From an uncultured Flavobacteriales bacterium (GTDB lineage: Bacteria; Bacteroidota; Bacteroidia; Flavobacteriales; UBA7430), in contig CAJWJW010000007.1 in NCBI GenBank assembly GCA_913041775.1, positions 1 through 18,841 of the forward strand: a stretch of 18,841 nucleotides of DNA, read 5' to 3'. Made by a program: the position numbers and the translations under genes. Under the pieces are notes generated by a model. That model saw nothing but the letters and a program-made list of their open reading frames with translations, had not been told where the DNA came from and made no database searches. The number at the start of each line of letters is the position of its first letter. The first letter of the stretch is position 1. Shown piece after piece: positions 7,715 to 15,348 of the stretch.

Positions 7715-7864
7715 TTATGAATGCTGTTCAACAGTATCTGTAGTCATCTTTCCTTCTAAACCAGGGCAATCGCAAGAGTTAACTACTGCACACGAATTGA
7801 TTAGCATAGATGCTAGAATTGTGAAAACTAAAAATGTAATTTTTTTTGTGCTGTTTAAGCTCAT
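7715..7864 (-). CDS. Small predicted lipoprotein, 49 residues
   Basis: A short minus-strand frame starts at ATG 7864 and stops at 7715. Its start, MSLNSTKKITFLVFTILASM, has a positive N-region and a hydrophobic core, followed by LINSC with Cys25 as a plausible lipidation site (lipobox I-N-S-C). The mature part is short and has two more cysteines in NSCDCPGLEGK (30-40). I do not recognise a family. Small lipoproteins of this build are common in Flavobacteriia, and the signal-peptide pattern is hard to obtain by chance. It is divergent from mlaE, with a 72-base gap that also carries the mlaE promoter. A longer plus-strand frame over the same bases looks like its shadow. Function unknown; probably outer-membrane or periplasmic. 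Confidence 0.6.
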   Translation of the reverse strand: MSLNSTKKITFLVFTILASMLINSCAVVNSCDCPGLEGKMTTDTVEQHS

Positions 7865-7871
7865 ATCAGTC

Positions 7872-7901
7872 TTGAAAATCGGTTATTTACTTATAGATTT
7901 G
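7872..7901 (+). promoter_or_regulatory. Promoter of mlaEF (TTG-N19-TAGATTTG)
   Basis: TTG (7872-7874) and TAGATTTG (7894-7901) are separated by exactly 19 bases, a full match to the Bacteroidota housekeeping promoter. The start site would be near 7905, leaving a leader of about 30 bases. Confidence 0.75.
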
Positions 7902-7936
7902 GTAAATTTACATTTATTTTATACAAAATTCATACT

Positions 7937-8677
7937 ATGGGCTTAATTGCTTCTTTTGGGAAATACCTTCTTTTTATAGCCGATGTTTTTAGGAAACCAG
8001 AACGTCAGTCGGTGATGTATAAGTTAGTCGTAAAAGAAGTTTATGAGCTCGGTTTTAAATCTCTATTGTTTGTTATTTTTGTGTCTCTTTTTGTAGGTGC
8101 TGTAGTTACCTTACAAACCGCAGCCAATATGCAAGGTAGTTGGATGCCTCGCTATTTAATTGGTTTTGCTACCAGAGATGCTATACTTTTAGAGTTCTCT
8201 CCAACGATAATTAGCTTATTATTAGCCGGTAAAATAGGCTCTAATATAGCCTCGAGCATTGGTACTATGCGAGTGACTGAGCAAATTGATGCTCTCGAAG
8301 TTATGGGCGTAAACCCAGTTACTTATTTGGTGAGACCTAAAATATTTGCCTTAATGTTTTTTAATCCTCTTCTAATTTGTTTGAGCATGTTTGGAGGTGT
8401 TATTGGCGGTTGGATTTCTGGTACTCTTTCTGGTGAGTGTACTTCTGCAGAATATATAACTGGAATTCAATACGACTTTATTCCTTTTAAGGCTATATAT
8501 GCAATTATTAAAACAATCCTTTTTGCTTTTATTATTGCAAGTGTTTCTTCTTTTCATGGTTTTTACACCCAAGGAGGAGCTTTAGAAGTAGGTAGATCTA
8601 GTACCAGAGCTGTAGTATTTAGCTCGGTATTTATTATAGTTACTAATTATATATTAACTCAGTTACTTTTAAATTAA
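7937..8677 (+). CDS. mlaE: MlaE-family ABC transporter permease
   Basis: This inner-membrane permease of the Mla/MCE lipid transport system moves phospholipids between inner and outer membrane. The 246-residue protein has an amphipathic N-terminus followed by about five hydrophobic segments. Family features are FVGAVVTLQTA (50-60), LEFSPTIISLLLAGKIGS (84-101) and the conserved coupling segment MRVTEQIDALEVMGVNP (110-126). The stop codon overlaps the ATG of the next gene (TAATGA), so translation is coupled to the ATPase. In E. coli the complex also contains the MCE protein MlaD and MlaB; no MCE gene is adjacent here, so it must be encoded elsewhere or follow another arrangement. The family is certain; the substrate is inferred. 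Confidence 0.92.
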   Translation: MGLIASFGKYLLFIADVFRKPERQSVMYKLVVKEVYELGFKSLLFVIFVSLFVGAVVTLQTAANMQGSWMPRYLIGFATRDAILLEFSPTIISLLLAGKIGSNIASSIGTMRVTEQIDALEVMGVNPVTYLVRPKIFALMFFNPLLICLSMFGGVIGGWISGTLSGECTSAEYITGIQYDFIPFKAIYAIIKTILFAFIIASVSSFHGFYTQGGALEVGRSSTRAVVFSSVFIIVTNYILTQLLLN

Positions 8678-9432
8678 TGATTGAGATAAAAAATATCGAA
8701 AAATATTTTGCCGATAAAAAGGTGTTAAAAGACGTGAGTTTTACTTTTGAAAAAGGGAAAACCAATTTGGTTATCGGACAAAGTGGATCCGGAAAAACCG
8801 TTTTGCTTAAATGTTTACTTGGCTTACATGTTCCCGAAGGTGGTGTTATCAATTTTGATGCAGCAGATATTGTTGGTAAATCCAATAAGAACCTAAAATA
8901 TTTACGAAAACAGATCGGAATGGTTTTCCAGGGCGGTGCATTATTCGATTCTATGAATGTAGAAGAAAATGTACTCTTTCCACTTCAAATGTTTTCTACT
9001 ATGTCTAAAGAAGAGATGCTTCAACGAGCAAATTTCTGCTTACAAAGAGTAAACCTAGAAAATGTAAACCATCTTTTTCCCTCAGAAATTAGTGGTGGGA
9101 TGAAAAAACGTGTTGCTATTGCCAGAGCGATTGTTTTAAATCCGAGATACCTTTTCTGCGATGAACCTAACTCTGGGTTAGATCCCTATACAGCTATTTT
9201 AATAGACAACCTTTTACAAGAAATCACACACGAGTATGAGATGACTACAGTAATAAACACCCACGATATGAATTCTGTTATGGAAATCGGTGAAAAGGTG
9301 CTGTTTATTAGAGAGGGCAAGAATGTATGGGAAGGAACAAAGTCTGATATTATTACTTCAGAGAATCAATACTTACAAGACTTTGTATTCTCCTCGGAGC
9401 TTTTTAAAACGATAAAACGCTTTCATAAATAA
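8677..9432 (+). CDS. mlaF: MlaF-like ABC transporter ATP-binding protein
   Basis: This is the cytoplasmic ATPase that drives the MlaE permease. The 251-residue protein has all ABC motifs: Walker A GQSGSGKT (34-41), Q-loop Gln85 in VFQGGALF, signature ISGGMKKRVAIARA (138-151; the usual SGGQ is SGGM, typical of this family), Walker B YLFCDEP (158-164, Asp162-Glu163), D-loop SGLDP and switch His196 in NTHDM. The length is normal for MlaF and there is no fused domain. It shares one base with mlaE, so it is the second gene of a two-gene unit. No clear terminator is visible in the 259 bases that follow. Confidence 0.93.
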   Translation: MIEIKNIEKYFADKKVLKDVSFTFEKGKTNLVIGQSGSGKTVLLKCLLGLHVPEGGVINFDAADIVGKSNKNLKYLRKQIGMVFQGGALFDSMNVEENVLFPLQMFSTMSKEEMLQRANFCLQRVNLENVNHLFPSEISGGMKKRVAIARAIVLNPRYLFCDEPNSGLDPYTAILIDNLLQEITHEYEMTTVINTHDMNSVMEIGEKVLFIREGKNVWEGTKSDIITSENQYLQDFVFSSELFKTIKRFHK

Positions 9433-9596
9433 CTTTCTTCATTGTATATATAAGTTTAGTAATTTTTGCTAAGATCTCTATATGGTCCTTTGTCCTGCTT
9501 TGTAAGTTATTTGTAGATTAAATATTAGTACTACCTTTTTTTCTACAATCTTTTAATTTTTAGGGAGCTACTTTAATTTAAACAAGACTTTTTTTT

Positions 9597-9690
9597 GTTG
9601 AATGTATTGCTTACTATTAATTTAGTTGGTTCTGAATTTTGCTATAATTAAAAAAATAACTAAAATTGTTGCTTAAACAATACACTCAAC
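9597..9690 (+). repeat. Inverted repeat enclosing the leader of the secreted-protein gene
   Basis: GTTGAATGTATTG (9597-9609) and CAATACACTCAAC (9678-9690) pair at 12 of 13 positions across 68 bases, ending two bases before the ATG at 9692. A smaller repeat, ATTGTT-GCTTA-AACAAT (9665-9681), competes for part of the right arm. If transcription starts upstream of 9597, the translation start region would be held in a stem. No promoter box was recognised in 9433-9691. Confidence 0.4.
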
Positions 9691-9691
9691 T

Positions 9692-11710
9692 ATGAAGAAA
9701 TTTTACTCACTATTATCAGCCTTAGCAATTTGTACTATGGCGAGCGCACAACTAGAATTTTCCGATGATTTCGAAAGTTATACAATAGGCGATTATATTG
9801 GTGCTAACTCTTCATTTTGGACCACTTGGAGTGGTGCAACTGGAGGTGCTGAAGATGCTCAAGTTACCGGCGATAATGCTAGTGCAAGTTATAATTCTAT
9901 TTATTTTACCTCTTCCACTACTGATGGTGGTCCACAGGATGTAGTTTTGGACTTTGGAGAAGTTTTTACTGCAGGGGATTTCGTTTTTGAATCCGATTTT
10001 TATGTAAACCAATCTACAGGTGCTTATTTTAATTTTCAAGCTGAATCTGTAATTGGAACTACTTGGGCTTTAGATTGTCACATGTCTAATGGAGAGATTT
10101 CTTTCCAAAATGGTACTACTGTTATGTTGGCAGGGAGTTATTCTCAAGCTACTTGGTTTACCATGACTATGGAAATCAACTTAACAACAAATAACTGGGA
10201 GGTCTTTATTGATGGTGCTTCTATTGGTTCTTTTGCAAACGGAGAAACTCAGATAGCTTCAATTGATATTTTCCCATTAACAGGAAATCAGTTTTATGTA
10301 GACAATGTCTCTATATCTCATACTCCGTATGTAGTGCCTCAGTTAAATGGTGCCATGATACTAATAAACCCGATTGAGGGATTAGTAAGTCAAGAGCGTT
10401 TTGCTTCTGTTGTGGTTAAGAATTTAGGATTGTCAACAATTACTGCTTTTGATGTTGTACTCAACTATGGGACTTCTTCTTTTACTGAATATGTTTCTGA
10501 TATTTCCTTAAATTCGTTCGAGGAAATGACTATTTTGTTTTCTAATCCAATTATTTTAGGTGAAGGTACAAGTGGTTTAACAGCTACTATAGCCGAAGTA
10601 AACGATGCAGATTATGATGATGATAGTTCAGATGACACTAAAATAATTAATGTTGACGCTGTAAAACCAGCAGATGGTAAATTAGTTATAGCTGAAGAAG
10701 GTACAGGTACTTGGTGCGGGTGGTGTCCTCGTGGAACTGTAGCAATGGATCAGATGGCTAGAGATTTTGATGGTTTCTATCAAGGTATTGCTATTCACAA
10801 TGGCGATCCTATGGCTGTTCCAGCTTACGATCAAGATTTAGAAGTTTCTGGTTACCCAAGTGCATTAGTAGATCGTGGTTCTGAGATTGATCCAGGTGAT
10901 ATAAAAGTAGATTTTATGGAACGTATTCTTGTACAACCTACTGCATTTATTACTAATGGTGCTTCTGTAGATGGAGATTCTTTAAATGTTTCTTTAACCA
11001 TAGATTTTAACTTAGCTGCTAGTGGAAACTGGAAAATTGCTTGTGTTCTTACCGAAGACAATGTAAGTGGTGTTGCCTCAGGTTATGCACAGTCGAATTA
11101 TTATTCTGGAGGTGATGCTGGAGATTTAGTTGGTGTTGATGGAACAAACTGGGCAGATTTACCAGGTACTGTTTCTGCTTCTAATATGGTATACCATCAT
11201 GTTGCCAGAGCATTGAGTCCTAGTTTTGACGGTTATGCTGGTTTTCCTAATTCCATTACGTTTGGAAGTACTTTCACTTTCAATTTTAAATTTGCAATAG
11301 ATGAAAATTGGAAAACAGAAGATATGCACATTGTAGGTATGTTGTTAGGTGCAGATTCTAGAATAGACAATGGTTCTTCTTCGAGTATACCCAATGCTAT
11401 TGCTACTGGTTTTGCTACTGGAACTAATGTATTAGGTTCTACAGAATTATCTCAATTCGATGATATGTTGAGCATATACCCTAATCCAAGTAAAGATTTT
11501 GTTCAGCTTTCTTTAAATATTAAGGATGCTGCAGACTTGAATATTAACATTCTAAATGTCATGGGGCAAAAAGTAGCTTCTAGAGACTATAGAAACTTAA
11601 TAGGTGCGCAAGTACTTCCTTTAAATGTATCAGGATTCCCTGCAGGTATTTATACTGTAGAGGTTCTTGTAAATGGAGCTCTTTCTACAAAACAATTTGT
11701 AAAGCAATAG
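9692..11710 (+). CDS. Secreted Omp28-like thioredoxin-fold protein with type IX sorting tail
   Basis: This 672-residue exported protein has a signal peptide (MKKFYSLLSALAICTMASAQ, cleavage after about 20). Residues ~22-210 look like a LamG/concanavalin-type beta domain (DDFESY at the start, WEVFIDGASIGSF, FYVDNVSI at the end). Residues ~217-325 form an Ig-like, CARDB-type domain. Residues ~328-560 are a thioredoxin-like Omp28 region with the redox pair Cys342 and Cys345 in WCGWCPRG and a candidate cis-Pro389 in SGYPS. Residues 593-672 are a Por secretion tail (LSIYPNPSKD to KQFVKQ), which sends the protein through the type IX system to the cell surface. Domain calls come from sequence pattern only. 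It could be a surface disulfide-active protein or an adhesin, as P. gingivalis Omp28 is described. It stands alone, with its own terminator. Confidence 0.88.
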   Translation: MKKFYSLLSALAICTMASAQLEFSDDFESYTIGDYIGANSSFWTTWSGATGGAEDAQVTGDNASASYNSIYFTSSTTDGGPQDVVLDFGEVFTAGDFVFESDFYVNQSTGAYFNFQAESVIGTTWALDCHMSNGEISFQNGTTVMLAGSYSQATWFTMTMEINLTTNNWEVFIDGASIGSFANGETQIASIDIFPLTGNQFYVDNVSISHTPYVVPQLNGAMILINPIEGLVSQERFASVVVKNLGLSTITAFDVVLNYGTSSFTEYVSDISLNSFEEMTILFSNPIILGEGTSGLTATIAEVNDADYDDDSSDDTKIINVDAVKPADGKLVIAEEGTGTWCGWCPRGTVAMDQMARDFDGFYQGIAIHNGDPMAVPAYDQDLEVSGYPSALVDRGSEIDPGDIKVDFMERILVQPTAFITNGASVDGDSLNVSLTIDFNLAASGNWKIACVLTEDNVSGVASGYAQSNYYSGGDAGDLVGVDGTNWADLPGTVSASNMVYHHVARALSPSFDGYAGFPNSITFGSTFTFNFKFAIDENWKTEDMHIVGMLLGADSRIDNGSSSSIPNAIATGFATGTNVLGSTELSQFDDMLSIYPNPSKDFVQLSLNIKDAADLNINILNVMGQKVASRDYRNLIGAQVLPLNVSGFPAGIYTVEVLVNGALSTKQFVKQ

Positions 11711-11737
11711 AGTTCGTAATACTTACTTTTCTATAAT

Positions 11738-11767
11738 AAAAAGCCTCCTGTTCTCAGGAGGCTTTTT
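11738..11767 (+). terminator. Rho-independent terminator of the secreted-protein gene
   Basis: AAAAAGCCTCCTG (11738-11750) pairs with CAGGAGGCTTTTT (11755-11767) around TTCT. It lies 28 bases after the stop codon and ends in a T run. Confidence 0.92.
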
Positions 11768-11933
11768 TCTTTCTTATAGTTGAGTATCTTTCCGAATAGG
11801 TACTAAACAAAACCTTATGACTATTGTATTCAATTTGCCCATTTACTAATTGCTCTGAGTTGTACTAAAATATAGCTGTACTATTAGAAGTTTTAAAATC
11901 AATTAGCTCAGTGTGATTTTACACTGAATTCAA

Positions 11934-11970
11934 ACAAAAAAGCCTCATTCGAATTAACGAATGAGGCTTT
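11934..11970 (-). terminator. Rho-independent terminator of gap
   Basis: AAAGCCTCATTCG (11939-11951) pairs with CGAATGAGGCTTT (11958-11970) around a six-base loop. Read on the minus strand, the stem is followed by a U run. It lies 19 bases after the gap stop codon and faces the terminator at 11738-11767. The bases between hold one small inverted repeat (CAGTGT 11909-11914, ACACTG 11921-11926) and no gene. Confidence 0.9.
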
Positions 11971-11989
11971 GCTCTTTTTGAGAAACTAC

Positions 11990-13426
11990 TTAATAGTTCA
12001 TCGGTCTTCTAACTCCAGCTAAGTGTTTAGCTAAACGCATAACTTGTCGAGAGTATCCATATTCGTTGTCGTACCAAACGTAAAGCACTACGTTTTTACC
12101 ATCTTGAGAAACAATAGTTGCAGGACTATCGTAAATAGATGCTGCATTGTTTCCAACAATATCTGTTGAAACTAATTCCTTAGAAATTGAGTAGTTAATT
12201 TGCTCTACTAAAGGCCCCTCTAAGGCAGCCTTTTTTATAATAGCATTAATGTCCCCAACTGAAGTAGTTTTGTTTAGTGTTAGGTTTAGAATAGCTAAAG
12301 AACCATTTGGTGTTGGAACACGTACTGCATTTGCAGTAAGCTTACCTTCTAGAGAAGGGATTACTTTTACAACTGCTTTACCAGCACCTGTACTTGTAAT
12401 AACCATGTTTAATGCTGCAGCTCTTCCTCTACGTTCTTTTTTGTGCATATTATCTACCAAGTTCTGATCGTTGGTATAAGCATGTACTGTTTCAATATGT
12501 CCTTTTTCTACACCTAAATTATCGTTTATCACTTTTAAAATAGGGGTAATCGCATTGGTTGTACATGAGGCTGCAGAGAAAATGTTATGAGTAGCTAAAT
12601 CGTATTCTAAGTGATTTGCACCAAACACAATATTAGGAATTTCCTTACCTGGAGCTGTTAATAATACCTTAGAAACACCTTTTGCTTTTAAGTGCTTGCT
12701 TAGTGTTCCCTTATTGGTAAATACACCTGTATTGTCTATTAATAAAGCATTGTCTATTCCGTAAGCAGTATAATCTACTTCTTCAGGATTAGAAACTTTT
12801 ATTAGTTTAACAGATTGTCCGTTAATAATTAATGCTTTGTTTTCGATATCTTCTACAACCGTACCCGGGAATTTCCCGTGTACAGAGTCTGTGCGTAATA
12901 AAGAGGCTCTTTTAATGATGTTTTGCTCATCGTTGTTACGTAAAACAATCGCTCTTAAACGTAGTTGCTCTCCTTTACCTTCTTGCGCCATAAGCTCGCG
13001 AGCAAGTAAACGACCAATTCTACCAAACCCATAAAGAACAACGTCTTTTGGGGTAATAGAAGTACTCTCGTTATTTACGAAACTCAATTTTTCTGCTATA
13101 AAAGCAGCAACATCAGCAAACTGCTCTTTTTCGTTAATCCATTCGAAGGTTAACTTACCTAAGTCGATTTTAGAAGGAGCGATAGTAGATTCCGAGATTC
13201 CTTTAGCGATCGCTAAAGTTTCGAATATATTAATCGGCTTATTTACAAAGTTTTTCGCGTATTCGTGTAGATTCAAGATCTCACTTGATCTTTTGTCTAT
13301 TAATTGGTGTCTAAAAATTACTAATTCAATCGATCTTTCGAAAGATAAATCACTTGTGATTTTAATAAGCTCAATTGCTGCTCTCTCTTCAGCAATACGT
13401 GCGTTTAATTCTTCTTGGTAATTCAT
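11990..13426 (-). CDS. gap: Glyceraldehyde-3-phosphate dehydrogenase, long form
   Basis: This cytoplasmic enzyme interconverts glyceraldehyde-3-phosphate and 1,3-bisphosphoglycerate. The catalytic core starts near residue 125: YGFGRIGR (132-139) is the nucleotide-binding loop, SAASCTTNAITP (284-295) holds the catalytic Cys288, HAYTNDQ (315-321) holds His315, and WYDNEYGYSRQVM closes the enzyme. At 478 residues it is about 145 longer than classical GAPDH (~335). The surplus is an N-terminal, mostly helical, charged segment of about 125 residues ahead of the Rossmann fold. I recall this long form as common in Bacteroidota. In place of the usual Asp after strand two, the sequence reads VLRNNDEQN (161-169), so cofactor preference (NAD or NADP) and direction (glycolysis or gluconeogenesis) are open. 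Near the glyoxylate genes a gluconeogenic role would make sense, but this is speculation. Confidence 0.93.
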   Translation of the reverse strand: MNYQEELNARIAEERAAIELIKITSDLSFERSIELVIFRHQLIDKRSSEILNLHEYAKNFVNKPINIFETLAIAKGISESTIAPSKIDLGKLTFEWINEKEQFADVAAFIAEKLSFVNNESTSITPKDVVLYGFGRIGRLLARELMAQEGKGEQLRLRAIVLRNNDEQNIIKRASLLRTDSVHGKFPGTVVEDIENKALIINGQSVKLIKVSNPEEVDYTAYGIDNALLIDNTGVFTNKGTLSKHLKAKGVSKVLLTAPGKEIPNIVFGANHLEYDLATHNIFSAASCTTNAITPILKVINDNLGVEKGHIETVHAYTNDQNLVDNMHKKERRGRAAALNMVITSTGAGKAVVKVIPSLEGKLTANAVRVPTPNGSLAILNLTLNKTTSVGDINAIIKKAALEGPLVEQINYSISKELVSTDIVGNNAASIYDSPATIVSQDGKNVVLYVWYDNEYGYSRQVMRLAKHLAGVRRPMNY

Positions 13427-13458
13427 AACTGAATTTAATTTATAAACTTATTGGACCG

Positions 13459-13466
13459 CAAAAATA
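13459..13466 (-). promoter_or_regulatory. Candidate -7 box (TATTTTTG) of gap
   Basis: TATTTTTG on the minus strand fits TAnnTTTG and is followed by CGG, 33 bases before the gap ATG. No TTG is present at the 19-base spacing. Confidence 0.4.
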
Positions 13467-13507
13467 GTTTATTTCCGATTAAAATAAGTGGCTTTTTTTG
13501 AGTTATT

Positions 13508-13527
13508 AAATGGTATTCAAACCATTT
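13508..13527. other. Perfect 7-bp inverted repeat between aminotransferase and gap
   Basis: AAATGGT (13508-13514) and ACCATTT (13521-13527) flank ATTCAA. It lies 31 bases after the aminotransferase stop and about 40 bases upstream of the gap -7 box. Without a U run it is either a weak terminator or a dyad operator for gap. Confidence 0.35.
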
Positions 13528-13557
13528 GTTTTACTTCAAAGCATCTATAAAAGAAGC

Positions 13558-14763
13558 TTATTTAGGGTTTATGGTACCCGGATAAACTTTTAATGCTTCC
13601 TCTAAAATACGAATCGCATCTTTTAAAGCTGATGTGTTTAGTACGTAGGCAATACGAATTTGTTGTTTTCCAATTTCTGAAGTAGAGTAGAAGCCTGCAG
13701 CTGGAGCAACCATAACTGTTTTGTTTTCCCAGCTAAAGTCTTCTAATAACCATTGAGCAAAAACATCAGCGTCGTCTACTGGCAATTGAGCGATACAGTA
13801 AAAAGCACCGGATGGCTTTGGACACAAAACTCCTTCGATAGCGTTTAAGCCTTCTATAAGTAGATCTCTACGCTCCACATATTCTTCTATAACTTCTGTG
13901 AAATAAGTAGACGGTGTTTTTAATGCTGCTTCTCCGGCAACTTGGCCAAATGTAGGTGGACTTAATCTAGCCTGCGCAAACTTTAATGCAGTGGCTATAA
14001 ATTCTTTGTTTTTAGAAACAATACATCCAACCCTTGCACCACACATACTGTAGCGTTTGGAAACAGAATCTATAACAATAGAGTGTTGATCGAGTCCTTC
14101 AAGTCCTAAAACAGAAATATGTTTTTTTCCGTCGTAAGCAAATTCTCTGTATACTTCATCGGCAATTAGAAAAAGGTCGTGTTTTAATACGAGTTCTTTT
14201 AATGAATTTAATTCTTCCTGAGAATATAAATACCCAGTAGGATTTCCAGGATTACAGATTAATATTGCCTTGGTTTTAGGGTTGATCAATTTTTCGAACT
14301 CAGAAATTGAAGGAAGTGCAAAGCCACTGTCGATACTTGAGGTAATTGGTTTTACAATTACACCTGCAGAGGTAGAAAACCCGTTGTAATTTGCATAAAA
14401 TGGCTCTGGAATGATGATCTCATCTCCTTCGTCCATAATACTGTTTAAGGAAATCGTAATCGCTTCTGAACCTCCTGTAGTAACCAATATGTTTTGGTAC
14501 TCTACTTGAAGTCCTACATTTTTATAATAAGTAGCTAATCCTTCTCTGTACGATTGAAATCCTGCTGAATGACTATATGCAACAACTTCAGGTTCAAAAT
14601 TACGAATTGCTTCTAAGGCTACTTCAGGTGTTTTAATGTCTGGTTGACCTATGTTGAGGTGGATAACTTCTGTTCCTCTTTTTTTTGCATCTTCTGCAAA
14701 TGGAACCAACTTTCTAATTGGTGATTCGGGCATTCGTTGCCCTTTGGTTGAAATATTTGGCAT
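13558..14763 (-). CDS. PLP-dependent aminotransferase, class I/II
   Basis: This is a 401-residue fold-type I aminotransferase of the aspartate aminotransferase family, moving an amino group between an amino acid and a 2-oxo acid. Visible motifs are NIGQPDIKTP (37-46), the phosphate-site TTGGSEAI (95-102), CNPGNPTG (170-177), ADEVYREF (201-208, the pyridine-nitrogen Asp202 and Tyr205) and SVSKRYSMCGARVG (233-246) with the PLP-binding Lys236. Near the C-terminus QQIRIAYV holds the carboxylate-binding Arg. The substrate cannot be read from the sequence: aspartate, aromatic amino acids or alanine are all possible. It lies between the DUF1573 terminator and gap. No promoter box was found in the 85-base gap upstream, so it may depend on read-through or on a promoter I could not recognise. 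Confidence 0.9.
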   Translation of the reverse strand: MPNISTKGQRMPESPIRKLVPFAEDAKKRGTEVIHLNIGQPDIKTPEVALEAIRNFEPEVVAYSHSAGFQSYREGLATYYKNVGLQVEYQNILVTTGGSEAITISLNSIMDEGDEIIIPEPFYANYNGFSTSAGVIVKPITSSIDSGFALPSISEFEKLINPKTKAILICNPGNPTGYLYSQEELNSLKELVLKHDLFLIADEVYREFAYDGKKHISVLGLEGLDQHSIVIDSVSKRYSMCGARVGCIVSKNKEFIATALKFAQARLSPPTFGQVAGEAALKTPSTYFTEVIEEYVERRDLLIEGLNAIEGVLCPKPSGAFYCIAQLPVDDADVFAQWLLEDFSWENKTVMVAPAAGFYSTSEIGKQQIRIAYVLNTSALKDAIRILEEALKVYPGTINPK

Positions 14764-14787
14764 CAGGTAGTTTTTAAACTTTTACAC

Positions 14788-14818
14788 AAAAAAAATGTCC
14801 CGCATTTACTGCGGGACA
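14788..14818 (-). terminator. Rho-independent terminator of the DUF1573 gene
   Basis: TGTCCCGC (14796-14803) and GCGGGACA (14811-14818) form a GC-rich 8-bp stem with a 7-base loop. On the minus strand it is followed by eight U, 30 bases after the DUF1573 stop and just ahead of the aminotransferase. Confidence 0.9.
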
Positions 14819-14848
14819 AATTTCTTAAAATTTTATGAATTACCTAAC

Positions 14849-15286
14849 TTATTTAGTTGGTTTTGCAACTGGAGAATTTCCAATTGGTTTTTTCACGGGT
14901 GTTGTTTGTTCTCCTTCAGCAGCAAGTGTTTTTCCTTTAATACGGATTACTTTTGTTGCTTCTATTTTAGCGTTTGATGTGATTGTAACACTTTTGTTAA
15001 ATGCACCAATTCTTTTTGTGTCGTATTTAACTTTAATTACATCTGATGCTCCAGGAGCGATAGGTGCTTTTGGCCAGATTGGCACAGTACAACCACAACT
15101 TCCTTTTGAGTTCGAAATAATTAAAGGTGCATCTCCAGTATTCGTGAATTTAAATTCATAAAGTCCGTTTCCGTGTTGCTCAAATGTTCCGAAATCGTGA
15201 ATCTCTTTTTCAAAAGAGATTTCTTGTGCTTGACTAGCGAAAGTACCTGCTAAAGCGAATACAATTCCTAAAATTAATTTCTTCAT
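14849..15286 (-). CDS. Secreted DUF1573 domain protein
   Basis: This is a 145-residue exported protein of unknown function. A signal peptide (MKKLILGIVFALAGTFASQAQ, cleavage after Ala20 or Gln21) precedes one DUF1573 domain. The domain is an Ig/ASH-like beta sandwich with the typical pattern HDFGTFEQHG, FKFTNTGDAPLIISNSKGSC and GCTVPIWPKAPIAPG, then VKYDTKRIGAFNKSVTITSN. Two cysteines in CGC (near 83-85) are conserved in the family as I recall it. The C-terminal ~25 residues are Lys/Pro/Thr rich and probably disordered. It is a single-gene unit with its own promoter and terminator. Such proteins are widespread in Bacteroidota and are likely periplasmic; no activity can be assigned. Confidence 0.88.
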   Translation of the reverse strand: MKKLILGIVFALAGTFASQAQEISFEKEIHDFGTFEQHGNGLYEFKFTNTGDAPLIISNSKGSCGCTVPIWPKAPIAPGASDVIKVKYDTKRIGAFNKSVTITSNAKIEATKVIRIKGKTLAAEGEQTTPVKKPIGNSPVAKPTK

Positions 15287-15317
15287 TTGTATGGTTTTAT
15301 GGTTGTTTTATCGAATA

Positions 15318-15348
15318 CAAATCTATAAGTTTCTTCTTAACTACCAAA
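15318..15348 (-). promoter_or_regulatory. Promoter of the DUF1573 gene (TTTG-N19-TAGATTTG)
   Basis: On the minus strand TTTG (15348-15345) is followed after 19 bases by TAGATTTG (15325-15318), a full Bacteroidota promoter. The start site would lie near 15314, about 28 bases before the ATG. Confidence 0.78.

Noticed and set aside
7671..7946. 91-codon plus-strand frame between aceA and mlaE
   Set aside because: It overlaps the minus-strand lipoprotein frame, the mlaE promoter and the mlaE start, and has no family resemblance. The antisense lipoprotein explains the open frame better.
11909..11926. CAGTGT/ACACTG hairpin as a further terminator
   Set aside because: The stem is only six base pairs without a proper U run, and strong terminators for both convergent genes already stand on each side.
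14835..15161. Plus-strand frame of 108 codons over the DUF1573 gene
   Set aside because: It is a shadow of a gene with a signal peptide, conserved domain, promoter and terminator on the minus strand.
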